NCBI GenBank assembly: GCA_042095835.1
Contig: JBELML010000091.1
Span: forward strand, 1-25,647
Direction of reading: 5' to 3'
Source: DATFKA01 sp042095835
Lineage (GTDB): Bacteria > Bacteroidota > Bacteroidia > Chitinophagales > Saprospiraceae
DNA length: 25,647 nt
Shown here in pieces: positions 10,301 to 16,731 of this stretch (positions within the stretch are counted from its first letter, which is position 1; every line of letters begins with the position of its first letter). A program made the position numbers and the translations under genes. The notes beneath the pieces were generated by a model. That model had not been told where the DNA came from, ran no database searches, and saw only the letters and a program-made list of their open reading frames with translations.

Positions 10301-10780
10301 TCTTTAGAAAATGGAGCGTATAGAATCTATGGAGCGAATCATGCAGGAAACTTTATCGCGGAGGCTGGTGACAATTTGTTTAGCGATCCACTAGCAGACA
10401 ATTGCTTCTCGATCACACCGAATCATATCGATATCATTGTCAACCGTGGAGATGATGGTGGTACGATCATAGGTGATCAAGTTTTTAATAAAACGACTAG
10501 GGCCTCTGCTCGTATACAAGAATCTATGATTAAGCTATTCCCGAATCCAGTACATGGAGATATACTTCGTATGGAAGTGAACTGGGTGAATCAAATTCAG
10601 GAGAAAGGGCATCTATCGATTCTGGATATGAGTGGTAAGTTGATTATGCGGGAGTCGGTAGATCTATACGTAGGTCAGCAGCTGTTCCAAGTCGATGTAA
10701 GAGACTTGAACCCTGGAATGTATATTGTCCGTTTGATGGCGGGAGGAGAAAGTTTACAACACCAGTTGGTGAGGCAGTAA
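4373..10780 (+). CDS. Giant 18-repeat two-cysteine secreted protein with T9SS type A sorting domain
   Basis: This 2135-residue protein starts with a clear signal peptide (MKRSLLFGLLFLLVSLNPLFAQ). Residues about 28-2030 are 18 consecutive copies of one divergent module of about 111 residues, each ending near a (D/E)GG or (A/S)G(R/E) boundary. Each module runs: a cysteine followed by acidic/polar residues (ACPGD, VCKGG, LCPDD), a strand like YTYIITDADNNIL, a FDF or similar segment, VWGLSYTGNL, and SDGCFDLSDNFLTVN with a second cysteine. Residues 2051-2135 (IKLFPNPVHGDILRMEV, SILDMSGKLI, LNPGMYIVRL) are a type A Por-secretion tail, so the protein is predicted to be exported by T9SS and held at, or released from, the surface. 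I do not recognise a named domain for the module; function is unknown. A strong hairpin follows the stop at once. Start choice: ATG directly before the signal peptide, without an obvious ribosome-binding site. Confidence 0.9.
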   Translation: MKRSLLFGLLFLLVSLNPLFAQPQTQGCGKNTMVELRNGTTNPGACGADAETSVLEFRALPFYTTYIIVVTDDDLNIIAATRNRKIDFSQLPSGSYRVYGMFYNGQLTTSVGMNANEDELASICYGFTDNFIRVSAGEPEGGMVTTADGLSSIAICADENTSTNVVNFATTSTDRPYQYVVTDSDNAVLALPEADSFDFAGLDFGRYLVYGFSYRGEITVAVGDTLDMSSTLASSCSNTSTNALEIINEPPLGGVLSFTIGGTSTFACESNASTLSIEAAGVNSTPYAYILTGRNNTIISAYFENQIDFSSIDPSAYRIYGVAYTGDLLVPTGEDIRMASLSDGCFELSQNFLSVTIPNLRTEDFELQSGGFNATICRDGSPNTRLTFKTILSNTQTKLFLVTDTANTILSIDISPTIDFAEYDQEALRVWCVSYTGSFLAAVGDNTEEVVFSSECYELSSEAVEVNQVFLSSGRINSADGGDRTTLCLEQDLNTLFPIDLSSLVGPEKVLLIVDQAGQIVDVVFSNAFSLEAAYPLNFSVYGLAYSGNLTAQTGDNINTTVFSDGCFVLSENAIFYNSQVIEGGTLQFSDSTTVAEVCIMDGVPDFLTFDAFNVGPAVSYRFVLTDQQDEIILSLGGNSLNFDVSNPGLIKVYGVSYSGEWTANAGRSIFGQDLSDECFDISDNFLSVNQIQVDGGTIQLEDGSSNAFVCKGGQADTLQFSQVGAMGSNYTYIVTDLDSFVLGQADFFGRFDFDQVAEDTLLVWGVAYSGDFMSNIIDDGPITALALSDGCYDISDNVITVIKTFPAGGSLQFADNAEVASFCSQEEDRMVYFQASGATTGNYTYLITTNERILVEVVNDTVFNFADYDLGIYQIYGLYYSGNLIASPGDAILSVDLSSDCFELSSNALQVNIDELDGGTIALSNGESEYYVCDEQDDVVFSMQDVISTGDEYTFLFVDLDNKIVGFSTEKSNSIMDIGAKVFHVYGLTYSGDLLVNIGDDFSREMSFSTECFDLSDNAAFVSMTIPDGGTIRFADGIESVSIGCMDTEQSLAITAENTSLEDNYTYLITDLENRFISAQSGPLVDFTSIDNGAFRVWGLSYSGQLSLSRGQDLTTTDLSSGCFDLSDNFLDVNKENAQAGRIITPEDNNLILVCAASPIIDLQVEGAIGEGYRYLIVNTNGVITAIESDTPFEVAFQSDGALLVYGLGYNGTLLATVGSNITDNLVDGCFELTSNPIQLMQAAPEGGSIELAVGGSSATLCPDDIGVLDFVVSANSDEETQYLLITNEDNEFLRAFEGSSFDFSAFGDGLYHIWSVNASGSIIINEGDDVTNTEIASQCFDLSDDFVSINRMDPIGGEVIAIGGGATVFACPDQNVSNTIEFETVGTQGTGMLAYILTDADDLILTISASPSLDLGALAGGAYKVYGLTYNGTLNTTASGNVNEAALASSCFELSSNVVDVNLAIPTGGSITGNGLSGDKVCINNIDNSVDLEVLGRSTNTAYTFIVANDQNQFLFSIMDEPITLDFLFQGDLKVWGLAYTGNLTINPFDDVLNTVLSDDCFDLSENALTIVKEDIDGGRVAVLQGGTEAYACPGDGIPDIIEVQNTSTSPNANYTYIITTADNNILSPMESGSRDFDNIGAFPEVRIWGLSYTGTLNLPVFQNILSIDLSDGCFDLSDNFVTLYRDEPEAGEISTDLGAGDLLLCPGAIPDVINLNNTSTSTAGYAYILEDANDTIQQIITDAQLNVRTLALGDYTLYGLSYTGNLTINEGDVFDPANPFSDNCHELASTPITLTRGGEVDGGRLSTASGDTLIYTCPGDFRGDVVFVIAPDAIPGTTYRIVVTGPDNNILFPNIEEGNIPFDGVAAGEYRIWGVSFTGEYRGQFGQNILNDVLSTDCYTTSENFITVISVNPDAGAINTIDGRTDITIDENNADEVIQFGNTSVSNAPYFYLRTSEDGTILDIFDVDTLNTTSLENGAYRIYGANHAGNFIAEAGDNLFSDPLADNCFSITPNHIDIIVNRGDDGGTIIGDQVFNKTTRASARIQESMIKLFPNPVHGDILRMEVNWVNQIQEKGHLSILDMSGKLIMRESVDLYVGQQLFQVDVRDLNPGMYIVRLMAGGESLQHQLVRQ
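4454..10462 (+). repeat. 18 tandem ~111-codon protein modules inside the giant gene
   Basis: Module boundaries were read by aligning the recurring SDGCFDLSDNF, VWGLSYTGNL and GG landmarks by eye. Seventeen modules carry both cysteines; the last (10130-10462) keeps only the second, its first-cysteine site reading TDITIDEN. Module 4 has an extra cysteine (codon 5666-5668, VWCVSYTG). Modules 2 (SSCSNTS), 16 (NCHEL) and 17 (DCYTT) deviate around the second cysteine. The copies differ widely in both protein and DNA, so this is an old expansion, not a recently slipped tandem array. Confidence 0.85.
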
Positions 10781-10783
10781 GGT

Positions 10784-10820
10784 AAAATCGAGCATGGAAA
10801 CTTGTTTCATGCTCGATTTT
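10784..10820 (+). terminator. Hairpin terminator of the giant repeat gene
   Basis: A perfect 13-bp inverted repeat, AAAATCGAGCATG (10784-10796) with CATGCTCGATTTT (10808-10820), extendable by a G-U and two A-U pairs into the loop, begins 3 nt after the stop codon and ends in TTTT. It fits an intrinsic terminator. Confidence 0.7.
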
Positions 10821-10841
10821 ATGTTCTCTGAGTATAGCCAA

Positions 10842-10875
10842 CTAAAAAAGCCGACCCTTGGGTCGGCTTTTTTAG
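10842..10875. terminator. Bidirectional terminator between the giant gene and rplS
   Basis: A perfect 16-bp inverted repeat, CTAAAAAAGCCGACCC (10842-10857) with GGGTCGGCTTTTTTAG (10860-10875), has a GC-rich core and six T residues on either strand. It lies 22 bp past the rplS stop on the minus strand, so it should end rplS transcription and back up the first hairpin for plus-strand transcripts. Confidence 0.85.
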
Positions 10876-10897
10876 TTTCCAATCTTATAAATGGAAA

Positions 10898-11251
10898 TTA
10901 TCTTCTATTCGCACGTTCTTTGATACGAGCTTTTTTACCTACTAGGCCGCGAATGTAATATAGTTTTGCGCGACGCACTTTACCTTGCTTCAATACTTTA
11001 ATGGCAGCAATACCAGGAGAAGCAAGTGGGAAAATACGCTCAACACCGACACCATTTGATATTTTACGTACTGTAAATGTCTTGGTAGCACCTTCTCCAC
11101 TGATTTGGATGACATCTCCACGGAAATCCTGGATACGCTCTTTGCTACCCTCTATAATCCTATAACTCACGACAATATTATCTCCAGGACGAAAATCTGG
11201 TAAGTCCCTTTCTGGAGTCATTTGCTCGTGCACAAACTTTATAGCATCCAT
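10898..11251 (-). CDS. rplS: 50S ribosomal protein L19
   Basis: The 117-residue product is a full-length L19, the large-subunit protein at the interface with the 30S subunit. It shows RPGDNIVVSYRIIEGSKERI near the N-terminus, then QDFRGDVIQISGEG, FTVRKISNGVGVERIFPL and the C-terminal stretch KVRRAKLYYIRGLVGKKARI, all characteristic of the family. In E. coli rplS ends the rpsP-rimM-trmD operon; here it stands alone with its own promoter (11295-11325) and terminator (10842-10875), between unrelated surface-protein genes. No frameshift or truncation is seen. Confidence 0.98.
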   Translation of the reverse strand: MDAIKFVHEQMTPERDLPDFRPGDNIVVSYRIIEGSKERIQDFRGDVIQISGEGATKTFTVRKISNGVGVERIFPLASPGIAAIKVLKQGKVRRAKLYYIRGLVGKKARIKERANRR

Positions 11252-11294
11252 CGTTTTATCTTTTACTATTAATTACATGTTTTCTTAGGAAGTG

Positions 11295-11325
11295 CAAAGG
11301 TAATAATTAATATGGGTGTATGCAA
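11295..11325 (-). promoter_or_regulatory. Bacteroidota-type promoter of rplS
   Basis: On the minus strand a TTG (complement of 11323-11325) is followed after exactly 20 nt by TACCTTTG (complement of 11295-11302), matching the Bacteroidota -33/-7 consensus TTG-N19-21-TAnnTTTG. Transcription would begin near 11288, leaving a leader of about 37 nt before the rplS ATG. Confidence 0.75.
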
Positions 11326-11354
11326 TTGTTTGTGAAAAATAAAGTGGATTTTAT

Positions 11355-13616
11355 CTAGCGTAGCAAGGTCGCAAAGCTCTTCAAATTGAATTTATCGCCT
11401 CTTGGACCTTCGTAGGAGACCTTTACCACATAAACACCATTGGGCAGGGCCACTCCTGTATTAAATTTTCGACCATTCCATCCTTCATTAGGGTCGGTCG
11501 TACTAAACAACTGTTGACCCCAGCGATCCCATATTGTCATAGTGAAATCTTTGGCTCCAGCCATAATGCCTACACCAAAATACTCATCATTGACGCCATC
11601 GCTATTAGGAGAAAAAGCATTGGGTAGATGATACCTCACTTCCGGGCGAATGTCTATGCTTTGCCTCACGGTATCTGTACATCCATTCGGATGCGTGACT
11701 ACTTGTACGACCTCATAGACTCCGGTATCGCGGTAAACGTGCATAGGGTCGGGCTGAGCGCTACTATTACCATCCCCAAAACTCCAATTATACCTGGCTA
11801 CATCTCTAGCGCTTTCAAAAAATTGTACCTCGGGTGTTAAGACTGTTGGTTCATCAGGCGTGTAGCTAAATCCACCTGTAGGTGAAGGTAAAACAGTAAT
11901 TAAATCTGGAAATATGGTGTCTGTTTCGCAGCCAATCGGAGAAACAATCGACAAATCTACCGTAAAGGTACCTATATCTTCATAGGTATGGGTAGGACTG
12001 ATCTCCTCACTACGGCCGCCATCCCCAAAGTTCCACCTGATATCGTAGCTATTGTCAATGGGGAAAGAAAGATTGTCAAAAAAGACATCAACTGGCTCGC
12101 ATCCAATTTCGGCACTTGGCGAAATCACAATCAAGGAGGGAACCGGAAAGTAGTCAATGATTTTTGTGACAACATCAGTACAGCGGTTCGTATCTCGTAT
12201 GCTTAGAGTCACTGGCAAAGAACCTGGGAATAAATACTGGTGCAGAGGATCAATTTCCCTCGATCGTCGGCCATCCCCAAACTCCCAGGTGTAATCGGTG
12301 ATGAAGCCACTTTCTGCGGTAGAAAGATTGGTGAAGGCTACATCGCCAGCAATACAAGTATCATAGTCGTATTCAAAATCTGCTTCTAAATCTGGATAAA
12401 TATTAACGACAATAAAGGCGGTATCTTCACAAAACTCGCCAGGGTTGACAATAAGTCGTCCCTCATAGGTTCCCACGTCAGGAAAACCTATGGTTGGATT
12501 CTCCACTGTTGAAGTCTGTACGTCGTTTCGGACATCAAATTCCCACAAATAAGAATCAATAAATCGCTCTTGGAAACTCTCGTTTTGGAAGGTGACCGTG
12601 GTCGACCCACAAGAGTTGATTCCATAGGTCTGATTATCTATGAGAAAGTCATTCTGTAGCGCTGCGGTAACCTCTGAAACACAGGCCTCGACATTAAACT
12701 GGAAATCCCGAAACACTCGACTCAGGAGTATGGTATCTCTCCATTCTTCTACACAAACCCCAACCACAAACTGTCCCTGGACGGTGGGCGTACCCGTAAT
12801 CAAACCACTAAATTGGTCGATTTCGACAAGCGGTCGACCAGACATCGGATTTTCGGCAGAGTACAAAGGCGGAAGAAAAGGAACATTTCGATAGGGTGGA
12901 GGACAGGCAGGATCTGGTCTCGAACCATTACAACTCCTTCTTTGTAAAGCATTTTCCATAAAAATACGGCCTCCACCTAATAGTGGTGGGCAAAAGAAAT
13001 ACTCTAAACGATCGCCATCGGCATCACGGGCAGAGTGATCATACTCCAAAGGAAAATCTCCACAGATAACCGTTGGTGGAAAGGTTTTGAATACCGGACT
13101 ATCATTACAGACCGCTTGTGCATCGGGTAATAACTCGATGGTATAGGTGGCGCCTAAAGATTCCGGATCAACGAGGTTGTTAATCGTGATATTTCTACAA
13201 CATCTTTGGTAGCTAATGTGGTAGCTTTGATCCGACTGAGGAAGGGTGACTCTGAAAACATATACTCCTTGTTCTACGCAAATATCAGGTTCCTCTAAAC
13301 AGGGATAATCAGGCGTTTGTACAAAACCTCTTTGACCCAAACCAGCTTGAACCACACCAAAGGGCGTCATTTGATTTTGATTAGAACAATTGGTACATCT
13401 ATAAATACCAATAGCGGCTACATCATCTAAGGGCGCACAGTTGGTACAGGCACAATCACGGTAGATGGTGAGGGTGAATTCATACACATCATTCCCTAGG
13501 CATTCGTAGGTGATATTACCTCCAACGATGTGTCGGGCATTCGCCGAAAAAACAGCCAATAATAGGAATGCTGTTAAGCTAAACAGTCTGTATCCTTGCT
13601 TTATATCCATATACAT
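11355..13616 (-). CDS. PKD-repeat surface protein with T9SS type B tail (second of a tandem pair)
   Basis: This 753-residue protein has a signal peptide (about residues 1-27) ending at ANA, directly followed by RHIVGGNITYECLG. Residues 28-315 form a cysteine-rich N-terminal module shared with the neighbouring paralog (SYHISYQRCCR at 131-141, DADGDRLEYFFCPPLLGGG at 198-216, GLITGTPTVQGQFVVGVCV at 271-289). About four PKD-like domains follow (roughly 335-407, 410-490, 493-575, 578-656), with WEFGDG, WNFGDG and WSFGDG motifs. The C-terminal ~95 residues (HLPNAFSPNSDGVNDEYF, WDRWGQQLFS, GWNGR, PNGVYVVKV) are a CHU_C type B T9SS tail. It starts 3 nt after the stop of the upstream paralog, so the two are almost surely cotranscribed and translationally coupled. 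ATG 13616 is used here; an in-frame ATG at 13610 is equally possible. The role is probably adhesion or gliding-related. Confidence 0.9.
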   Translation of the reverse strand: MYMDIKQGYRLFSLTAFLLLAVFSANARHIVGGNITYECLGNDVYEFTLTIYRDCACTNCAPLDDVAAIGIYRCTNCSNQNQMTPFGVVQAGLGQRGFVQTPDYPCLEEPDICVEQGVYVFRVTLPQSDQSYHISYQRCCRNITINNLVDPESLGATYTIELLPDAQAVCNDSPVFKTFPPTVICGDFPLEYDHSARDADGDRLEYFFCPPLLGGGRIFMENALQRRSCNGSRPDPACPPPYRNVPFLPPLYSAENPMSGRPLVEIDQFSGLITGTPTVQGQFVVGVCVEEWRDTILLSRVFRDFQFNVEACVSEVTAALQNDFLIDNQTYGINSCGSTTVTFQNESFQERFIDSYLWEFDVRNDVQTSTVENPTIGFPDVGTYEGRLIVNPGEFCEDTAFIVVNIYPDLEADFEYDYDTCIAGDVAFTNLSTAESGFITDYTWEFGDGRRSREIDPLHQYLFPGSLPVTLSIRDTNRCTDVVTKIIDYFPVPSLIVISPSAEIGCEPVDVFFDNLSFPIDNSYDIRWNFGDGGRSEEISPTHTYEDIGTFTVDLSIVSPIGCETDTIFPDLITVLPSPTGGFSYTPDEPTVLTPEVQFFESARDVARYNWSFGDGNSSAQPDPMHVYRDTGVYEVVQVVTHPNGCTDTVRQSIDIRPEVRYHLPNAFSPNSDGVNDEYFGVGIMAGAKDFTMTIWDRWGQQLFSTTDPNEGWNGRKFNTGVALPNGVYVVKVSYEGPRGDKFNLKSFATLLR

Positions 13617-13619
13617 TAT

Positions 13620-15902
13620 CTATCTCATCAAATTTACAAGCCCTTCTATATTTATTACCTGATTCTCGTTGTCTTTGAATGTCAAGTAATAGACATAAAC
13701 CCCCATCGGTAGGTTTTCACCAGTATTATTAAGCTGACCATTCCAGCCCGTCGCAGGATCGGTGCTACTATACACTCTACCACCCCAGCGATCAAACACC
13801 TCCATGATAAAATCATTTTTACCACCTAGCGGACCAAATGCTTGAAAAATATCATTAATCCCATCACCATTTGGAGAAAAGGCATTGGGTAAATATAAAT
13901 CATTAATGGCTTGTAAGGTAATGAATTGCTCTAGAGTATCGGTACAACCATTCGGGTGAATAACTACCAAACTTACGGGATAGGTACCTGCCGAATCTGG
14001 GAATCGAAAAATGGGGTTGATCTCTGATGAGCTACCTAAGCCAGAAAAATCCCAATTATAATCCGTAGCGCCTTGAGAAAGGTTAGAGAAAGTGACCTCA
14101 GGAGATAAACTTGTCGGTTGTGCTGGACTGAAAGTGAAATCTGCTACCGGAGCTTCTTCTATAGTGATACTAGAAAGCGTACTGTCTAAAAAACAGCCAT
14201 TGGGGGCACTTATACTCAAGATAGGCGTAAAGGTTCCAACGTCGCTATAGGTATGGTTGACTGTAAGCCCAGCTTGTTGAGCACCATCGCCAAAATCCCA
14301 AGATACAGAATAGGCATCTGTAAGTACGGTAGATGCAATACTAAAACCAAGCGTTTGGGGAGCGCAACCCTGCGGTGTAATACTCGATAGGTTTAAGTTG
14401 GGCGGAAGTGGGAAGAAGTCGACCACCTTTTGGATAGAGTCTACACACAGCCCATCTGTAATAGCACGCAACTGAACGGTACGCGTACCAGCAGCCGGAT
14501 AGGTATAGCTTGGGGCGAATTGAGCAGAAATTCCCTGACCATCGCCAAAATCCCAGTCCCAGGTGGCGGTACTCGTAGCGGGCACTGTACTGGTGTTGCT
14601 GAACTGAGTGCTAAAATCTATGCAAGGATCACTTACGACCTCAAAATCGGGCTGGATACGATCAATAACCTTGACTTGGACGATACCGCTATCAATACAG
14701 CCTGTAGTAGCCGTAATGATAAAACGACCATTGTAAGTGCCAGGGTTAGGAAAGTCTATCGAAGGACTGAAATCAGTGAACCTTTGAAGGCTGCCATTGA
14801 TGTCAAACTCCCAAAAGAAATCTGCTACATCATCTGATTGGGTACTATTATTGTCTATAGTCACCTGCTCAGTCATACAAGAATTGATGAGATAAGATCC
14901 ATCTGCCTGAACGGCATCACTGCTGATATCTACCTCAATATTTTTCTCACAATCTGCTACCAAGAATTGAAAATCTCGGCGGGTTTCACTGATGAGATTA
15001 TTGCTGGCATCAAATTCTCTCACACATAGACCTACTACAAATTGACCTTCAATGACAGGGATACCCGACATCATACCTGTGTTGGGGTCAATGGTGAAAT
15101 TAGAAGCCATGCCCAGTGGCTGATCTGCCGAATAGGTAGGGCCAATGAAATTGACCTCCTGAAATGGTGGAGGGGCGTCTGGGTCAGGTGCAATCCCAGT
15201 AGGTTCGCGAGGATTCTGGTTGTCTGGACCTCCTCCTAGGAATGGACTGCAAAAGCCATACTCCAGGCGATGACCTTCTACATCTGTAGCAGAGGCATCA
15301 AAGGTAAAGTCCTCTTGGGCACAGATGATAAAGGGCGGGATGTCATTAAATACAGGACTATTATTACAGATTTGCTGAGCTAGCGGCGTGATTTCGATGA
15401 AGTAGGTCGCACCAGAATTTCCGGGATCATTGATATTGGTCAGCACTTCTGTACGGCAGCAACGCTGATAGACAATGTAATAACTCTCCGCACTAATCGG
15501 CAATTCTATATCCCTGAAGGTATAAAGACCATCTTCTACCTCTAAGCCTGGTGGCAGTTTTACACACTCATTTCCTGGGTTGAGGTTCAATGGATTGGTG
15601 CTGGGTGCAGAAAGGTATTGCGTATCGAAAATATCACCATTCTCTCCCCGGAAGATAGTCACCGAAGCAGTAGTCGTACTACCAGGTGCCGAATCAAAAT
15701 CAGCACCACCACCTAGCACATCTCTATAGAGGCGCATATAAATCCTAAAGGTTCTACTACCACTGTCGGGATCGCCATTGGTGAAACCAAGGCATTCGTA
15801 ATACAGCTCACCACCTACAATATGTCGACCTTGTAGCCCAGCGTGAACACCTACTAAAAAGTAAAAAGCTAGCGTATAAGACAATACTTTTTTTGCCATC
15901 AA
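13620..15902 (-). CDS. PKD-repeat surface protein with T9SS type B tail (first of a tandem pair)
   Basis: A 760-residue paralog of the next gene in the same order of parts. The signal peptide (about 1-25) is followed by RHIVGGELYYECLG (26-39). The N-terminal module shares SYYIVYQRCCR (140-150), the NSPVFNDIPPFIIC region (181-194) and HRLEYGFCSPFLGGG (211-225). PKD-like domains lie at about 340-412, 418-497 (WDWDFGDG), 500-582 (SWDFGDG) and 584-663, the last with WDFSGLG instead of the usual FGDG. Residues 665-760 (YLPNAFSPNGDGINDIFQAF, FDRWGGRVYS, GWNGQ, PMGVYVYYLTF) form the CHU_C type B T9SS signal. It is the first gene of a two-gene operon. The precise ligand cannot be read from the sequence; a surface or extracellular adhesive role is inferred. 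Confidence 0.9.
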   Translation of the reverse strand: MMAKKVLSYTLAFYFLVGVHAGLQGRHIVGGELYYECLGFTNGDPDSGSRTFRIYMRLYRDVLGGGADFDSAPGSTTTASVTIFRGENGDIFDTQYLSAPSTNPLNLNPGNECVKLPPGLEVEDGLYTFRDIELPISAESYYIVYQRCCRTEVLTNINDPGNSGATYFIEITPLAQQICNNSPVFNDIPPFIICAQEDFTFDASATDVEGHRLEYGFCSPFLGGGPDNQNPREPTGIAPDPDAPPPFQEVNFIGPTYSADQPLGMASNFTIDPNTGMMSGIPVIEGQFVVGLCVREFDASNNLISETRRDFQFLVADCEKNIEVDISSDAVQADGSYLINSCMTEQVTIDNNSTQSDDVADFFWEFDINGSLQRFTDFSPSIDFPNPGTYNGRFIITATTGCIDSGIVQVKVIDRIQPDFEVVSDPCIDFSTQFSNTSTVPATSTATWDWDFGDGQGISAQFAPSYTYPAAGTRTVQLRAITDGLCVDSIQKVVDFFPLPPNLNLSSITPQGCAPQTLGFSIASTVLTDAYSVSWDFGDGAQQAGLTVNHTYSDVGTFTPILSISAPNGCFLDSTLSSITIEEAPVADFTFSPAQPTSLSPEVTFSNLSQGATDYNWDFSGLGSSSEINPIFRFPDSAGTYPVSLVVIHPNGCTDTLEQFITLQAINDLYLPNAFSPNGDGINDIFQAFGPLGGKNDFIMEVFDRWGGRVYSSTDPATGWNGQLNNTGENLPMGVYVYYLTFKDNENQVINIEGLVNLMR

Positions 15903-15944
15903 CGTTTGTAAAATTTAACAAAAATCAAACAATACAATAAAGAA

Positions 15945-15962
15945 AATCCTAGTTGTAGGATT
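15945..15962. other. Short perfect hairpin in the leader of the PKD operon
   Basis: AATCCTA-GTTG-TAGGATT forms a 7-bp perfect stem with a 4-nt loop, 43 nt upstream of the start at 15902. Read on the minus strand it is followed by TTCTTT, so it could act as a weak attenuator or a protective leader stem, but it may be chance. Confidence 0.3.
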
Positions 15963-16125
15963 GTCGAAATTATTACTAAGTACTCGACTTTCCAATTCAG
16001 CTCTTTAAGCTGCCCAAAAACCGATTATAGTATTGATTATTTATACCTGTGGGTTGACCAGTTGTTCATAAAGCCGCCCTTCTTTTGCTGAATGATCGCT
16101 GGTTCACCCGCATTATTCTCATGAT

Positions 16126-16731
16126 ATGATACAGACTTCTACTAATGAACCCTTGTCTATGGCGAACAACTACGAGAGTGAAGTTGCTGTCAAAGCCCTT
16201 CTTGCTGAAAAAACAATTTTATTCCCCACCGATACCGTATGGAGTGTAGGATGTTTGCCATATGCAACGTCGGCTCTCTCGCAAATGTTGCATCTTAAAC
16301 GCAGCACCAAGGCAGAAAATTTTGAGGTGCTTTTTAATTCTATTACACAAATCAAGCGCTTCGTCCCTTTTTTACATCCACGTTTGGAGACGCTATTAGC
16401 TTTTCATCTTCGACCATTAACTATGTTGGTGGATGGTGCCTTAGGGTTGCCAAAGGAGCTTTCCAACGAAGAAGGCCTGACTGCTATACGTTTGGTACAA
16501 GATGAATTGAGCATACAGTTAATTGAGGAGGTGGAGTCACCGATCATTAGTATTGCAGCCAATCCAGAGGGCGCTCCTTTTCCGAATGGTTTCGGCAGTA
16601 TTCGATCCGATTTCTTACAAGGAGTCGATTACATTATGAAAATACGTCAAAAAGACTTGCTCACTCAGGCACAGCTATCGGTGATGGTCAAGCTAGATGA
16701 GCACGAGAATCTTATCTTTCTTAGGGAGTGA
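16126..16731 (+). CDS. Divergent YrdC/Sua5-like protein (threonylcarbamoyl-AMP synthase fold)
   Basis: The 201-residue product has the outline of an L-threonylcarbamoyladenylate synthase, which makes the precursor for t6A37 in tRNA. Recognisable parts are ILFPTDTVWSVGC (31-43), LKRSTKAENFEVL (57-69), LRPLTMLVDG (95-104), AIRLVQDE (120-127) and ISIAANPEG (141-149). Against the family pattern (PTDTvwGlg, KxR, pGPlT, vRvP, tSANxSG) several signature residues differ: Ser40 for Gly, the second basic residue of KxR displaced or missing, RPLT for GPLT, IRLV for VRVP, and AAN for SAN. It is therefore either a divergent paralog with altered activity or a decaying copy, though the frame is intact. ATG 16159 (MANNYESEV) is an alternative start that matches the usual family N-terminus better. 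No operon partner; a G-rich repeat starts right at the stop codon. Confidence 0.7.
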   Translation: MIQTSTNEPLSMANNYESEVAVKALLAEKTILFPTDTVWSVGCLPYATSALSQMLHLKRSTKAENFEVLFNSITQIKRFVPFLHPRLETLLAFHLRPLTMLVDGALGLPKELSNEEGLTAIRLVQDELSIQLIEEVESPIISIAANPEGAPFPNGFGSIRSDFLQGVDYIMKIRQKDLLTQAQLSVMVKLDEHENLIFLRE

